Source: an uncultured Prevotellaceae bacterium (lineage in GTDB: Bacteria; Bacteroidota; Bacteroidia; Bacteroidales; Bacteroidaceae). From it: 41,052 bases of DNA. Both the position numbers and the translations under genes were made by a program. The notes under the pieces were generated by a model. It was not told the origin of the DNA, ran no database searches, and was given only the letters and a program-made list of their open reading frames with translations. The DNA lies in the NCBI GenBank assembly GCA_900320255.1, contig ONRS01000031.1, positions 1 to 41,052 on the forward strand, in the 5' to 3' direction. Positions 8,578 through 17,353 of this stretch are shown one piece after another. The number at the start of each line of letters is the position of its first letter. The stretch's first letter is position 1.

Positions 8578-9513
8578 ATGCGTAAAATAATAGGTATAGG
8601 CGAGACGGTGCTCGACATCATCTTTCGTAACGACCAGCCAGTGAGCGCTGTTCCTGGCGGTTCAACGTTTAATGCACTCATCTCATTAGGACGTGCTGGC
8701 GTCCAGTCGGTATTCATTAGTGAAACGGGGAACGACCGCATAGGCAGGAACATCATCGACTTCCTGAAAGAGAACCATGTCGATACGTCGTATGTCAATG
8801 TCTATCCGGAGTCGAAGTCACCTCTCTCACTCGCTTTCCTCAACGAGCAGAACGATGCGGACTACATCTTCTACAAGGACCACCCTAAAGACAAACTCGA
8901 CTTCTCGTACCCCGAGGTCAACCAGGATGACATCGTACTCTTCGGCAGCTACTATGCGCTGAACCCCGTCATTCGTCCGCAGGTGCTGGGTTTTCTGCAG
9001 TATGCCCATCAGCGTGGGGCCATTCTCTATTACGACGTTAACTTCCGCGCCTCTCATCAGCATGAGGTCATGAAGCTCACGGCTAACTTCCTGGAGAACC
9101 TGGAGCTGGCCGACTTTGTGCGCGGCAGCAGTGAAGACTTTGACGTCATGTTCCGTACCACTGACGCTGACACGGTCTATCGTTCGCAAATATCCTTCTA
9201 CTGTAAGAAGTTTATCTGCACCCAGGGCAGCCAGTCGGTAGAGCTGCGGGCAGAGAACGGTCTGAAGAAGCAATACCCTGTTGACAAGATTGACGTGGTG
9301 AGCACCATCGGAGCAGGCGATAACTTCAATGCCGGCTTCATCTATGGCCTCATCAAGAACAACATTACGCGCAGCATGGTCACCGACGGCATCTCCGAAG
9401 CACAGTGGGATGCGCTCATTGCGTCAGCCCAGCTCTTCTCTTCCGAGTGCTGCAAGACCATCAACAACTACGTCTCACCAGCTTTTGGGAAGACGCTGAA
9501 GACAGAAGATTAA
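8578..9513 (+). CDS. PfkB-family carbohydrate kinase
   Basis: This is a 311-residue cytoplasmic ribokinase/PfkB-fold kinase that should phosphorylate a sugar or related compound with ATP. The N-terminal signature lies in VPGGSTFNALISLGRAG, and the second signature with the catalytic Asp is STIGAGDNFNAGF. The family is often annotated as fructokinase or ribokinase in Bacteroidetes, but the substrate cannot be fixed from the motifs. I chose the ATG at 8578 (MRKIIGIGE) because the longer frame runs through the promoter. It is followed after 19 bases by the flavodiiron gene and then the symporter, which suggests one operon started by the 72-bp promoter cassette. Confidence 0.88.
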   Translation: MRKIIGIGETVLDIIFRNDQPVSAVPGGSTFNALISLGRAGVQSVFISETGNDRIGRNIIDFLKENHVDTSYVNVYPESKSPLSLAFLNEQNDADYIFYKDHPKDKLDFSYPEVNQDDIVLFGSYYALNPVIRPQVLGFLQYAHQRGAILYYDVNFRASHQHEVMKLTANFLENLELADFVRGSSEDFDVMFRTTDADTVYRSQISFYCKKFICTQGSQSVELRAENGLKKQYPVDKIDVVSTIGAGDNFNAGFIYGLIKNNITRSMVTDGISEAQWDALIASAQLFSSECCKTINNYVSPAFGKTLKTED

Positions 9514-9532
9514 GAATTAAAGACTATAAGCT

Positions 9533-10720
9533 ATGCTGGAAATTACAAACAAAATCTATTACGTAGGAGTGAACGACCGCAACAAGTCGCTCTTCGAAGG
9601 CCTCTGGCCCCTGCCCAACGGTGTGAGCTATAACTCATACCTGATTGACGATGAGAAGGTTTGCCTTATCGATACCGTAGAGGTTGACTTCTTCACCCAG
9701 TTCATTGAGCACATTCATGAAGTCATCAGCGAACGGCCTATTGACTACCTCGTCATTAACCACATGGAGCCCGACCACAGCGGCTCTATTGCCCTCATCA
9801 AGAAGTACTATCCGCAGATTCAGATTGTAGGCAACAAGAAGACCTTCCAGATGATGGAGGGCTTCTACGGCATTGCCGATGGCACGGTGGAAGTGAAGAA
9901 TGGCGACTCCATCTCTTTGGGCAGTCACACGCTGAACTTCGTGCTCACCCCCATGGTACACTGGCCTGAGACCATGGTGACGCTTGAAAGCTGTAGCAAC
10001 GTGCTCTTCAGCGGCGATGCCTTTGGCTGCTTCGGAGCACTGAACGGCGGCATTGTCGATAGCCAGATTAACTGTGACACGTTCTGGTTAGAGATGACCC
10101 GCTACTACTCCAACATCGTTGGCAAGTACGGCACGCCCGTGCAGAACGCCCTCAAGAAACTGGCCGGCGTGAAGATTGACTACATCTGCGCTACCCACGG
10201 CCCCGTCTGGCACGAGTACATTGACAAGGTCATCGGCATCTACGACCGCCTGTCGAAATATGAGACCGACCCCGGCCTCGTCATCTGCTACGGCACCATG
10301 TACGGCAACACTGAGCGTGCTGCCGAGGTCATTGCCCGGGCTGCCTCAGAGGCTGGCGTGAAGAACATTGTGATGTATAACGTCTCGAAGACGCACCACT
10401 CGTACATCATCCGTGACGTGTTCCGCTACAAAGGACTCATTGTCGGTGCCCCGACCTATAACACCGCCCTCTACCACGAAATGGACGTGCTGCTCTCAGA
10501 GCTGGCCGGCAAGGACATCAAGAACCACCTGTTAGGCTGGTTCGGCTCATACGGCTGGGCATCGAAGGCCGTGAGCGAGATACAGCGCTGGAACGACGAA
10601 CGCCTGCATTTCGAACAGGTGGGCGAGCCTGTGGAAATCAAGCAGAGCCTGACGGCGGAGACTACCGCCCAGTGCGTGGCCCTCGGACGTGCTATGGCAG
10701 AACGCTTACAGGCCGAATAA
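9533..10720 (+). CDS. Flavodiiron protein (FprA family A-type flavoprotein)
   Basis: This is a 395-residue cytoplasmic enzyme that reduces oxygen to water, or nitric oxide to nitrous oxide, in anaerobes. The N-terminal metallo-beta-lactamase-like domain holds the diiron ligands in order: HMEPDH, the His in MVHWPETM, the Asp in FSGDAFG and the His in CATHGPVW. The C-terminal flavodoxin domain starts near residue 250 with the FMN phosphate loop YGTMYGNTE. No rubredoxin domain is fused, so electrons would come from a separate rubredoxin or NADH system not encoded here. Its place between a sugar kinase and an organic-acid carrier does not explain its role; oxygen detoxification is the likely job. 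Confidence 0.95.
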   Translation: MLEITNKIYYVGVNDRNKSLFEGLWPLPNGVSYNSYLIDDEKVCLIDTVEVDFFTQFIEHIHEVISERPIDYLVINHMEPDHSGSIALIKKYYPQIQIVGNKKTFQMMEGFYGIADGTVEVKNGDSISLGSHTLNFVLTPMVHWPETMVTLESCSNVLFSGDAFGCFGALNGGIVDSQINCDTFWLEMTRYYSNIVGKYGTPVQNALKKLAGVKIDYICATHGPVWHEYIDKVIGIYDRLSKYETDPGLVICYGTMYGNTERAAEVIARAASEAGVKNIVMYNVSKTHHSYIIRDVFRYKGLIVGAPTYNTALYHEMDVLLSELAGKDIKNHLLGWFGSYGWASKAVSEIQRWNDERLHFEQVGEPVEIKQSLTAETTAQCVALGRAMAERLQAE

Positions 10721-10729
10721 CCTGAGTGT

Positions 10730-11887
10730 ATGAAGCGAATCAGAATCGGGCTGCTGCCCCGTATCCTCATCGCTATCCTCTTAGGCGTACTCCTCGGAAA
10801 TGTACTGACACTTCCGTGGGTACGCCTTTTTATTACCTTCAACAGCATCTTCAGCCAGTTCCTCGGCTTCATGATACCCCTCATCATCGTGGGCCTCGTG
10901 GCACCTGCCATTGCCGACATCGGCAGTAAGGTAGGACGGCTGCTGCTCTGGGCCGTGGGGCTTGCATACGTTGATACCATCCTGGCCGGACTGTTAGGGT
11001 ACGGCGTCGGCTCATGGCTCTTTCCGCAGATGGTAGAGGCGGGGCAGAACACCACCCTGACAACAGAGGCCGAAGCCTTACTGCCCTTCTTTGAAATCAA
11101 GATTCCACCGCTGTTCGATGTCATGGCAGCCCTCGTGCTCTCGTTCGTGGCCGGACTGAGCATAGCCTACTGTCATGCCCCCACACTGAAACAGGGTCTT
11201 AGCGAAATGCGCAAACTGGTGGAGATTATCATACAAGCAGCCATCATCCCCCTGCTGCCGCTCTACATCTTCGGCATCTTCCTCGAAATGACATTTACCG
11301 GCAGTGCCTACCACATTCTCCTGGTCTTTGCCAAGATTATTGTCGTCATCTTCGTGCTCCACATTACCGTGCTGCTCTATGAGTTCGTCATTGCCGGCGG
11401 ACTGACACACAGGAATCCGCTAAAGCTGCTCTGGACAATGCTGCCAGCCTACTTCATGGCTTTAGGAACATCGTCGAGTGCGGCCACCATTCCCGTCACG
11501 CTACGCCAAACCAAGAAGAACGGCGTGTCCGAAGACGTGGCCAGCTTTGCCGTTCCGCTTTGTGCCACCATCCACATGTCAGGCTCTATGATGAAGATAA
11601 CCTGCTGTGCCTTAACGGTATGCCTGATGAGCGGACTGCCTTACGACTTTCCGCTGTTCCTGCATTTCATGATGTTGTTGGGAGTATGCATGGTGGCAGG
11701 CCCGGGTGTGCCGGGAGGTGCCATCATGGCTGCCTTGGGTCCCTTGGCAAGCATACTGGGCTTTTCGCCCGACCAGCAGGCACTCATGATAGCCCTTTAC
11801 ATTGCCATGGACTCGTTTGGAACGGCCTGCAACGTAACGGGCGACGGTGCCATAGCCCTGGTACTCGACAAGCTATTCAGAAAGTAA
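10730..11887 (+). CDS. Dicarboxylate/amino acid:cation symporter (DAACS)
   Basis: This is a 385-residue inner-membrane carrier of the glutamate/aspartate/C4-dicarboxylate family. Family hallmarks are the serine-rich hairpin seen as LGTSSSAATIP, the stretch VPLCATIHMSGSMM in place of the usual NMDG region, the Gly/Pro-rich GPGVPGGAIM hairpin, and the last helix with DSFGTACNVTGD. The family takes up dicarboxylates or acidic amino acids with protons or sodium. The start lies 9 bases after the flavodiiron stop. The 3' end overlaps the convergent LOG gene by 15 bases. The family is sure, the substrate open. Confidence 0.93.
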   Translation: MKRIRIGLLPRILIAILLGVLLGNVLTLPWVRLFITFNSIFSQFLGFMIPLIIVGLVAPAIADIGSKVGRLLLWAVGLAYVDTILAGLLGYGVGSWLFPQMVEAGQNTTLTTEAEALLPFFEIKIPPLFDVMAALVLSFVAGLSIAYCHAPTLKQGLSEMRKLVEIIIQAAIIPLLPLYIFGIFLEMTFTGSAYHILLVFAKIIVVIFVLHITVLLYEFVIAGGLTHRNPLKLLWTMLPAYFMALGTSSSAATIPVTLRQTKKNGVSEDVASFAVPLCATIHMSGSMMKITCCALTVCLMSGLPYDFPLFLHFMMLLGVCMVAGPGVPGGAIMAALGPLASILGFSPDQQALMIALYIAMDSFGTACNVTGDGAIALVLDKLFRK

Positions 11888-12409
11888 AGCGCTGATATCC
11901 TGAAGCTTAGTGGCCACCTTGATGTGGTCTCTCCATTCACCGCGTACCACGCCCTTTGCCTGCAAGTCATCGAGCAGCGCAATGAGCGAGTCCCAGAAAC
12001 CCTTCATGTTGTAGAGGATGACCTGTTTCTGGTGATAGCCGATGGTAGCGGCAGCCACGATGGTAAAGATTTCATCGAGCGTGCCCAGTCCACCGGGCAG
12101 GGCAATAAACACGTCGCTATGGTCCTCCATCAGCTGCTTGCGGTCGCTCAGGTTGTCACAGCGCAGCTCCACATCCACGTAGTCACTCAGCCTGCCGGTC
12201 TTCTCAATAATGGTGGGTATCACGCCGATGGTCATTCCGCCAGCCTCCTTCGTTGCCTTGGCCACACACTCCATCAGACCCATGTTCACACCGCCATACA
12301 CGATGCTATGGTCATTCTCAGCCGCCCAACGCCCCAACTCCTCCGTCATCTGGAAGAAGTCAGGATCAATCTGCTGGTTAGCCGAACAAAACACACAAAG
12401 CTTCATCAA
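11873..12409 (-). CDS. LOG family protein (TIGR00730 Rossmann fold)
   Basis: This 178-residue cytoplasmic protein has the signature PGGLGTLDE of the LOG/lysine-decarboxylase-like family, together with VYGGVNMGLM near the N-terminus. Family members hydrolyse nucleoside 5'-monophosphates such as cytokinin riboside monophosphates, releasing ribose 5-phosphate; the bacterial physiological substrate is often unknown. The protein begins with Met-Met; the second Met (12406) is an equally good start. Its 3' end overlaps the convergent symporter gene by 15 bases. It follows a small exported protein gene on the same strand. Confidence 0.9.
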   Translation of the reverse strand: MMKLCVFCSANQQIDPDFFQMTEELGRWAAENDHSIVYGGVNMGLMECVAKATKEAGGMTIGVIPTIIEKTGRLSDYVDVELRCDNLSDRKQLMEDHSDVFIALPGGLGTLDEIFTIVAAATIGYHQKQVILYNMKGFWDSLIALLDDLQAKGVVRGEWRDHIKVATKLQDISALLSE

Positions 12410-12433
12410 CTATGAACTATGAACTATGAACTA
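12407..12433 (-). repeat. AACTATG heptamer run between genes
   Basis: The plus strand carries AACTATG three times in a row, extending from the start of the LOG gene to the stop of the upstream gene. It is one more period-7 word, here between genes and a few bases long. Confidence 0.75.
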
Positions 12434-13000
12434 TCACTTCACCCTTGTCAGCAGTACACCGCCTAACTTGACCGTCTTACCTGTATATTCAGTAAGCTCC
12501 TCTGTACCAAACTGATTTTTCAGGGTATTGGCCATTTGTTCCTCTAATTTAACATCTTTCAGTACCTCGCTTCTGTCTGCTTCACTGAAGTATTCGGACA
12601 TGTCATGACCATCAACAACAACCTTAAAGTCAGTTATTTTACTTTCCACTTCGTCGAAATTCATGGCGAGAATGTTGTTCGAAAGCGCCCAAAGTCCTTT
12701 TCCTTTAGTATCAGCGTGCAGAGTGATAGTAAGAGCATGCCCCTCCGAATCCACATCAAAGACCGCCTTGATGCGGAAGTCACTACTGACATGGCCATTC
12801 TCAAGAAAATCAAATATACCAGTAACAAGTATATCTGGCTTTACTCCTTCTTCACTTTCCTCTTCAATTTTGGTTTCAAAGCTCCATTTGCCAGCCATCA
12901 TCTTTTTGGTGACAGGGTTGCCGGCATGGACAAAAGTAAAGCACGCTGCACACAACAGCATGGTGAACAGCACGCAAAGTCTAAGTGTTCTTTTTTGCAT
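12434..13000 (-). CDS. Small exported protein of unknown function
   Basis: This is a 188-residue protein with a signal peptide (MQKRTLRLCVLFTMLLCAAC, with a cut likely after FVHA). The mature part begins MMAGKWSFETKIEEE and alternates strands, much like Bacteroidetes lipocalin-like proteins in which a GxW motif opens a small beta-barrel. I do not recognise a specific family. The start at 13000 is preferred over the longer frame because a -7 box (TACCTTTG on the minus strand, 13035-13028) lies just upstream of it. It may be co-transcribed with the LOG gene, separated by AACTATG heptamers. Confidence 0.65.
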   Translation of the reverse strand: MQKRTLRLCVLFTMLLCAACFTFVHAGNPVTKKMMAGKWSFETKIEEESEEGVKPDILVTGIFDFLENGHVSSDFRIKAVFDVDSEGHALTITLHADTKGKGLWALSNNILAMNFDEVESKITDFKVVVDGHDMSEYFSEADRSEVLKDVKLEEQMANTLKNQFGTEELTEYTGKTVKLGGVLLTRVK

Positions 13001-13027
13001 TGTCTTCTTTTTATTGATTTCGGGGGG

Positions 13028-13105
13028 CAAAGGTACAAAATATAATACACAAAGCACAATTCACAATGCACAATTATTTTTAATTCACATTTTTTGGTAT
13101 CTTTG
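13028..13105. promoter_or_regulatory. Divergent promoters with CACAATT heptamers
   Basis: CAAAGGTA at 13028-13035 is the minus-strand -7 box for the small exported protein. TATCTTTG at 13098-13105 is the plus-strand -7 box for the HHH protein gene. Between them lie CACAATT/CACAATG heptamers, the same words that precede promoter cassette copy 3 near 39923, but the 72-bp cassette itself is absent. The following 13106-13190 leader of about 85 bases shows nothing else I can name. Confidence 0.6.
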
Positions 13106-13190
13106 CAACGTTAAATCGAAAATCAGGACTCCGAGCTTGCTCGTCTGAGTACCTATAAAAGGAAACAATAAACGAAGAAATCGTAAATAA

Positions 13191-15266
13191 ATGCTAAAGG
13201 TTCTTCTCTTTGTTATTTTGCTTGGCCTGCCAGTGGCTGGGTTCGCCCAGGACGACTGGCAGCAGACCTACAGGCAGCTGTCGGACGTGGAGGATGTGGA
13301 GTCGGAGCAGTGGGAGGAGGCCTTCGAGCTGTTGAGCGACTTAGAGCGGGAGCCCATAGACATTAACAGTGCCAGCCGCGAGGAGCTGGAGGCCCTGCCC
13401 TTTCTCACTGACCAGCAGGTGGAGGAGATCATGACCTACCGCCACAGGCACGGTGAGCTGCTGACGCCTGCCGAGCTGCAGATGATTCGCTCACTCGACT
13501 ATGCCCAGCGTCAGCTGCTGTTGCAGTTTATCAGCTTCGGCCAACGGGCACCGAAGACTACTTGGCCCCGACTGGACAGCCTGCTGCGCTGGGGCAAGCA
13601 GGAGGTGACGGCATCGCTGCGGGTGCCCTTCTACCAACGGCGGGGCGATCGCAACGGCTACTTAGGCTACCGCTACAGGCACACCGTGCGCTACAAGTTC
13701 CGCTGTGGACAGCGTCTGCAGTTCGGACTGACCGGGGCACAGGATGCCGGTGAGCCATTCATGGCTGAAGGCAACTGGCTGGGCTACGACCACTATGCCT
13801 GGTACCTCGTGGCGCGCCAGTTAGAGCGCATAGAGACGCTGGCCGTAGGGCAGTACCGCCTGTCGTTCGGCATGGGACTGGTCATGAATGGCGGCTTCAG
13901 CCTGGGCAAGCTGACCACCCTGCAGAACCTGGGGCGCACGGCTAATGCCATTCGTGCGAACTCTTCGCGCATGGAGAGCGGCTACTTGCAGGGAGTGGCG
14001 GTGACGGTTGATGTAGGAGGGCGAAGGTCAACACTCAACGCTCAACACTCAACCCTCAACCCTCCACACTCCACGCTCAACGCTCAACCCTCCACACTCA
14101 ACCCTCCACACCTAACCCTCACCGCCTACGCCTCGCTGCGCCCCATTGACGCGACACTCAACAGCGACGGCACGGCGGCCACGCTGCTGACCAGCGGCTA
14201 CCACCGTACACCGGCAGAGATGCAGAAGAAGCACAACATGACGCAAACGGACGCGGGACTGCATCTGGACTTCAGACGGGGCGGGCTGCGACTGGGTGCC
14301 ACGGCGGCCTACACCCACCTGAGCCGACGACTGCAGCCTGACACGAAAGCCATATACCGCCGCCATTACCCTGCAGGAACCGACTTCCTGAATGCTGCTG
14401 TGGACTACCACTACCTGTCGCACCGCCTCTCACTCAACGGCGAGACAGCCATTGACGGAAACGGGGCCCTGGCTACCATTAACAGCGTGGGCTATCAGCC
14501 GTCGGGCACGCTGAGCGTCATGGCCCTGCAGCGGTTCTACAGCTATCGGTATGCCGCCCTGCACGCCCGCAGCTTTGCCGAGGGTTCACGAACGCAGAAC
14601 GAGAGCGGGCTCTACCTCGGGGCCACATGGAAACCCCTGCACCGGTTACAGCTGTCGGCCTATACCGACCTGGCTTATTTTGCCTGGCCCAAGTATTTAG
14701 TGTCGCAGTCGTCGTATGCCTGGGACAACATGGTCAGCGGCACCTACACCCGACGCAACTGGACGCTCATGGCCCGCTACAGGCTGCACCTGCGACAGCG
14801 GGACAACAAGGACAAGACGACACTTCTCAACCGTACGGAGCACCGTGGACGGCTGACCTTCTCGGCTACCGTCTCACCCGGCGTGACGCTCTACACACAG
14901 GCTGACGGGGTACGCACCGACTTTAACAGTACCGACTTCGGCCTGATGGTCAGCCAACGGGTGAATGCGGAGATAAAGGGCATAAAGATAGCTGCCGGTG
15001 TGGGCTATTTCCATACCGACAGCTACGAGGCCCGCCTCTATCTCTACGAGCAGGCACCAACTTATCAGTTCAGCTTCCCCATGCTGTATGGCGAGGGTCT
15101 GCGCTACTGGCTACTGGCAAGGGCAAGACCCATTGACCAACTGACGCTTACGGCGAAGCTGGGCGTCACCAACTACTTTGACCGTGCCACCATTGGCACT
15201 GACAAGCAGCTCATTGACCACTCCTCAATGACTGACCTCGACCTCCAGGTGACGTATAAATTTTAA
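13191..15266 (+). CDS. Helix-hairpin-helix outer-membrane beta-barrel protein
   Basis: This 691-residue exported protein has a signal peptide ending near VAGFAQ. The N-terminal segment (about residues 50-115) has paired HhH motifs of the ComEA type, with the typical opening PIDINSASREELEALPFL. The rest looks like an outer-membrane beta-barrel: alternating aromatic strands, many Tyr/Arg pairs, and a C-terminus ending in a strand with terminal Phe (LQVTYKF). The family is common in Bacteroidetes; its role is not settled, although HhH domains can bind DNA. Around residues 278-310 a heptamer array encodes STLNAQH/STLNPPH repeats that stay in frame. It is monocistronic, convergent with the alcohol dehydrogenase gene. 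Confidence 0.8.
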   Translation: MLKVLLFVILLGLPVAGFAQDDWQQTYRQLSDVEDVESEQWEEAFELLSDLEREPIDINSASREELEALPFLTDQQVEEIMTYRHRHGELLTPAELQMIRSLDYAQRQLLLQFISFGQRAPKTTWPRLDSLLRWGKQEVTASLRVPFYQRRGDRNGYLGYRYRHTVRYKFRCGQRLQFGLTGAQDAGEPFMAEGNWLGYDHYAWYLVARQLERIETLAVGQYRLSFGMGLVMNGGFSLGKLTTLQNLGRTANAIRANSSRMESGYLQGVAVTVDVGGRRSTLNAQHSTLNPPHSTLNAQPSTLNPPHLTLTAYASLRPIDATLNSDGTAATLLTSGYHRTPAEMQKKHNMTQTDAGLHLDFRRGGLRLGATAAYTHLSRRLQPDTKAIYRRHYPAGTDFLNAAVDYHYLSHRLSLNGETAIDGNGALATINSVGYQPSGTLSVMALQRFYSYRYAALHARSFAEGSRTQNESGLYLGATWKPLHRLQLSAYTDLAYFAWPKYLVSQSSYAWDNMVSGTYTRRNWTLMARYRLHLRQRDNKDKTTLLNRTEHRGRLTFSATVSPGVTLYTQADGVRTDFNSTDFGLMVSQRVNAEIKGIKIAAGVGYFHTDSYEARLYLYEQAPTYQFSFPMLYGEGLRYWLLARARPIDQLTLTAKLGVTNYFDRATIGTDKQLIDHSSMTDLDLQVTYKF
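14024..14121 (+). repeat. In-frame AACGCTC/AACCCTC heptamer array in the HHH gene
   Basis: The plus (coding) strand has about thirteen heptamers of the type CTCAACG, CTCAACC and CTCCACA. They read STLNAQ and STLNPPH. This is the only array in a plus-strand gene in this window, and it is oriented so that the coding strand is again the stop-free one; the complement would contain TGA. Copy number at present preserves the frame. Confidence 0.93.
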
Positions 15267-15372
15267 GGTCTAAGGTCTAAGGTCTAAGGCTAACATTGGT
15301 CTAAGGCCTGCTTCCCCCTATGCCTTTGACTTTAGACCTTTGACCTTTGACCTTTGACCTTTGACCTTAGAC
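15266..15372. terminator. Heptamer-built hairpin between convergent genes
   Basis: Directly after the HHH stop come GGTCTAA heptamers, then a spacer with CTTCCCCC, then TTTGACC and TTTAGACC heptamers that are complementary to the first group. The whole can fold into a long imperfect hairpin between two convergent genes and is a plausible bidirectional terminator. The same two words in the same order recur at 33436-33523. Confidence 0.55.
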
Positions 15373-16551
15373 CGCAGCCATCTCATACACCTCGCGCATG
15401 GCCTTGCGGTCGAGCACTTCCATGGCACCCACGGTGACGGTGCCGCCACGCGAACACTTGTCGGCCATGAGGTCCAGCTCCTCGCTGGTCACCTCACGCC
15501 CCAGCAGCTCACGCAGATTGGTGGGCATGCCGATGCGGCGGTAGAAGTCCTCCATGGCGCGTATGCCCTTCTCGGCTGTCTCGTCGGGGTGGGCAAAGTC
15601 GTTCTCCACGCCCATCACGTTGACGGCAAACTGCACGAAACGGCTCAGGTGACGCTCCTTTACGTAACGGGCCCACGACGGCCACAGCGCAGCCAGTCCG
15701 GCACCGTGGGTAACGCCGAAGAGGGCGCTCAGCTCGTGCTCCAGCCGGTGGGTGGCAAAGTCTTTCTCGGTGCCGCATTCCGTCAGGTCGTTATGTGCCA
15801 GTGAGCCGGCCCACATAATCTGAGCTCGGTTGCGGTAGTCCTCTGGGTGCTCCATCACCACCAGCGCGGCATCCTTGACGGTACGCAGCAGCGCCTCGCT
15901 GATGCTGTCGGTCAGCGTCATGTCCTCGTACTTGGAGAAGTAGCGCTCCATTGTGTGCATCATGATGTCGGTGGCTCCGGCCGCCGTCTGATAGGGGGGC
16001 AGGGTGAACGTGCGCTCAGGGTTCATCACCGCAAAGCGGCAGCGGCACAGGTCGCTGTTGACACCGCGCTTCAGCAGCCCCTCGTCCTTCGTGATGACAC
16101 AGCTCGACGACATCTCAGAGCCCGCTGCCGGAATGGTGAGCACCACGCCGATGGGCAGGCATGCCTCGGGCTGCCGTCCGCACCAGAAGTCCCACACGTC
16201 GCCGTCGTAGCCCGTGCCGTAGCCTATGGCCTTTGAGGAGTCGATGACGCTGCCGCCGCCTACTGCCAGAATAAAGTCAACCTGCTGCTGACGGCAGAGG
16301 TCGATGCCCTCATACACCTTTGAGAGCAGCGGGTTAGGCACCACGCCGCCCAGCTCACACCACTGCAGGCCGGCATCTTTCAGCTGCTGTCTTACCACGT
16401 TCAGCAGGCCTGAGCGTTCGGCAGAGCCGCCGCCGTAGTGCAGCAGCACCTTGTGAGCACCGTTAGCCTTTACCAGTTCACCAATTTGTCTCTCTGCGTT
16501 GCGTCCGAACACCACGCGTGTCGGAGCATAGAAGTTAAAGTCTTTCATCAT
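15367..16551 (-). CDS. Iron-containing alcohol dehydrogenase (BDH/YqhD-like)
   Basis: This 394-residue cytoplasmic group III alcohol dehydrogenase would reduce aldehydes to alcohols, or the reverse, with NAD(P)H. The cofactor loop is seen as HYGGGSAERSGL and AVGGGSVIDSSKAI. The metal-binding region is LEHELSALFGVTHGAGLA, with the two His residues in the expected spacing, and the start DFNFYAPTRVVFGR is typical of the butanol-dehydrogenase branch. The start at 16551 (Met-Met) sits about 20 bases after a TATCTTTG box in promoter cassette copy 2. The longer upstream frame is an artefact. It is divergent from the DUF4294 gene. Confidence 0.92.
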   Translation of the reverse strand: MMKDFNFYAPTRVVFGRNAERQIGELVKANGAHKVLLHYGGGSAERSGLLNVVRQQLKDAGLQWCELGGVVPNPLLSKVYEGIDLCRQQQVDFILAVGGGSVIDSSKAIGYGTGYDGDVWDFWCGRQPEACLPIGVVLTIPAAGSEMSSSCVITKDEGLLKRGVNSDLCRCRFAVMNPERTFTLPPYQTAAGATDIMMHTMERYFSKYEDMTLTDSISEALLRTVKDAALVVMEHPEDYRNRAQIMWAGSLAHNDLTECGTEKDFATHRLEHELSALFGVTHGAGLAALWPSWARYVKERHLSRFVQFAVNVMGVENDFAHPDETAEKGIRAMEDFYRRIGMPTNLRELLGREVTSEELDLMADKCSRGGTVTVGAMEVLDRKAMREVYEMAAV

Positions 16552-16571
16552 AGCCGTAAAATGTTTATTTG

Positions 16572-16643
16572 CTGCAAAGATATAAAATAAGTACGAACCA
16601 AAGGTCGTGAACTCCGTTAAAAATGAATAATAGTGAACAATTA
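16572..16643 (-). promoter_or_regulatory. 72-bp promoter cassette, copy 2 (drives iron alcohol dehydrogenase)
   Basis: This is the reverse-strand copy of the element at 8491-8562, with four mismatches and no gaps. Its TATCTTTG (16582-16575) is positioned as the -7 box of the alcohol dehydrogenase. Heptamer-like TTCACCATTCATAATTG sequence flanks the distal end, as in the other copies. Confidence 0.8.
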
Positions 16644-16668
16644 TGAATGGTGAATTATGAATTTTTCG

Positions 16669-16676
16669 TACCTTTG
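16669..16676 (+). promoter_or_regulatory. -7 box of the DUF4294 gene, near-leaderless
   Basis: TACCTTTG ends only 8 bases before the ATG at 16685. If transcription starts at the usual distance, the mRNA leader is no more than a few bases, so the message may be leaderless. Confidence 0.5.
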
Positions 16677-16684
16677 CCGCCGAA

Positions 16685-17317
16685 ATGAAAAGAGCACTGC
16701 TATTATTCACGCTGGGCCTGCTGCTGCACGCTACGGCAGCCATGGCACAGACCGACCGTGCCCGGCAGGACATGGAGAGCATGGAGAGTGCCTCCTTCGT
16801 GCCGCTGGTCAAGGTGGGCAAGGTCATGGAGGGCGGCGACTCCATTCAGTACATGGAGATGTACAACGTCTATGTCTATCCCGAGCTGGAGTTCAAGAAC
16901 GAGCGGCAGAAACAGTCGTACCTGCGACTGGTGAAGAACGTGAAGACCGTGCTGCCCATTGCCAAGGAGGTGAACGCCATACTCATTGAGACCGCCGAAT
17001 ACCTCGACCAGCTGCCCACCGAGGAAGAGAAGAACGCCCACATCAAACGCGTGGAGAAGAGCATCATGCAGCAGTACAAGCCGCGCATGAAGAAGCTCAC
17101 CTACTCACAGGGCAAGCTGCTCATCAAGCTGGTTGACCGCGAGTGCAACTCGTCGGCCTACGAAATGATCAAGGCCTTCTTCGGTCCACTGCGCTCCGGC
17201 TTCTACCAGGCCTTCGCCTGGCTCTACGGTGCCAGCCTCAAGAAGCAGTACGACCCCGACGGTGCCGACCGCCTCACCGAGCGCGTGGTGCTCATGGTGG
17301 AGGCAGGGCAGCTTTGA
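16685..17317 (+). CDS. DUF4294 domain-containing exported protein
   Basis: This 210-residue protein has a signal peptide ending at AAMAQ. The mature part, from YNVYVYPELEFKNERQKQ through LVDRECNSSAYEMIKAFFGP, matches the conserved core of the Bacteroidetes DUF4294 family, whose function is unknown. It is probably periplasmic. The stop codon TGA is itself part of the first TTTGACC heptamer that follows. The M28 cyclase gene starts 36 bases downstream on the same strand, so the two may form an operon. Confidence 0.82.
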   Translation: MKRALLLFTLGLLLHATAAMAQTDRARQDMESMESASFVPLVKVGKVMEGGDSIQYMEMYNVYVYPELEFKNERQKQSYLRLVKNVKTVLPIAKEVNAILIETAEYLDQLPTEEEKNAHIKRVEKSIMQQYKPRMKKLTYSQGKLLIKLVDRECNSSAYEMIKAFFGPLRSGFYQAFAWLYGASLKKQYDPDGADRLTERVVLMVEAGQL

Positions 17318-17333
17318 CCTTTGACCTTTGAGA
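17315..17333 (+). repeat. TTTGACC heptamers overlapping a stop codon
   Basis: CTTTGACC-type units begin at the last codon of the DUF4294 gene, supply its TGA stop, and continue into the 36-base gap before the M28 gene. A change in unit number here would not alter either protein. Confidence 0.75.
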
Positions 17334-17353
17334 TTTAAGAAAACAATAACAAG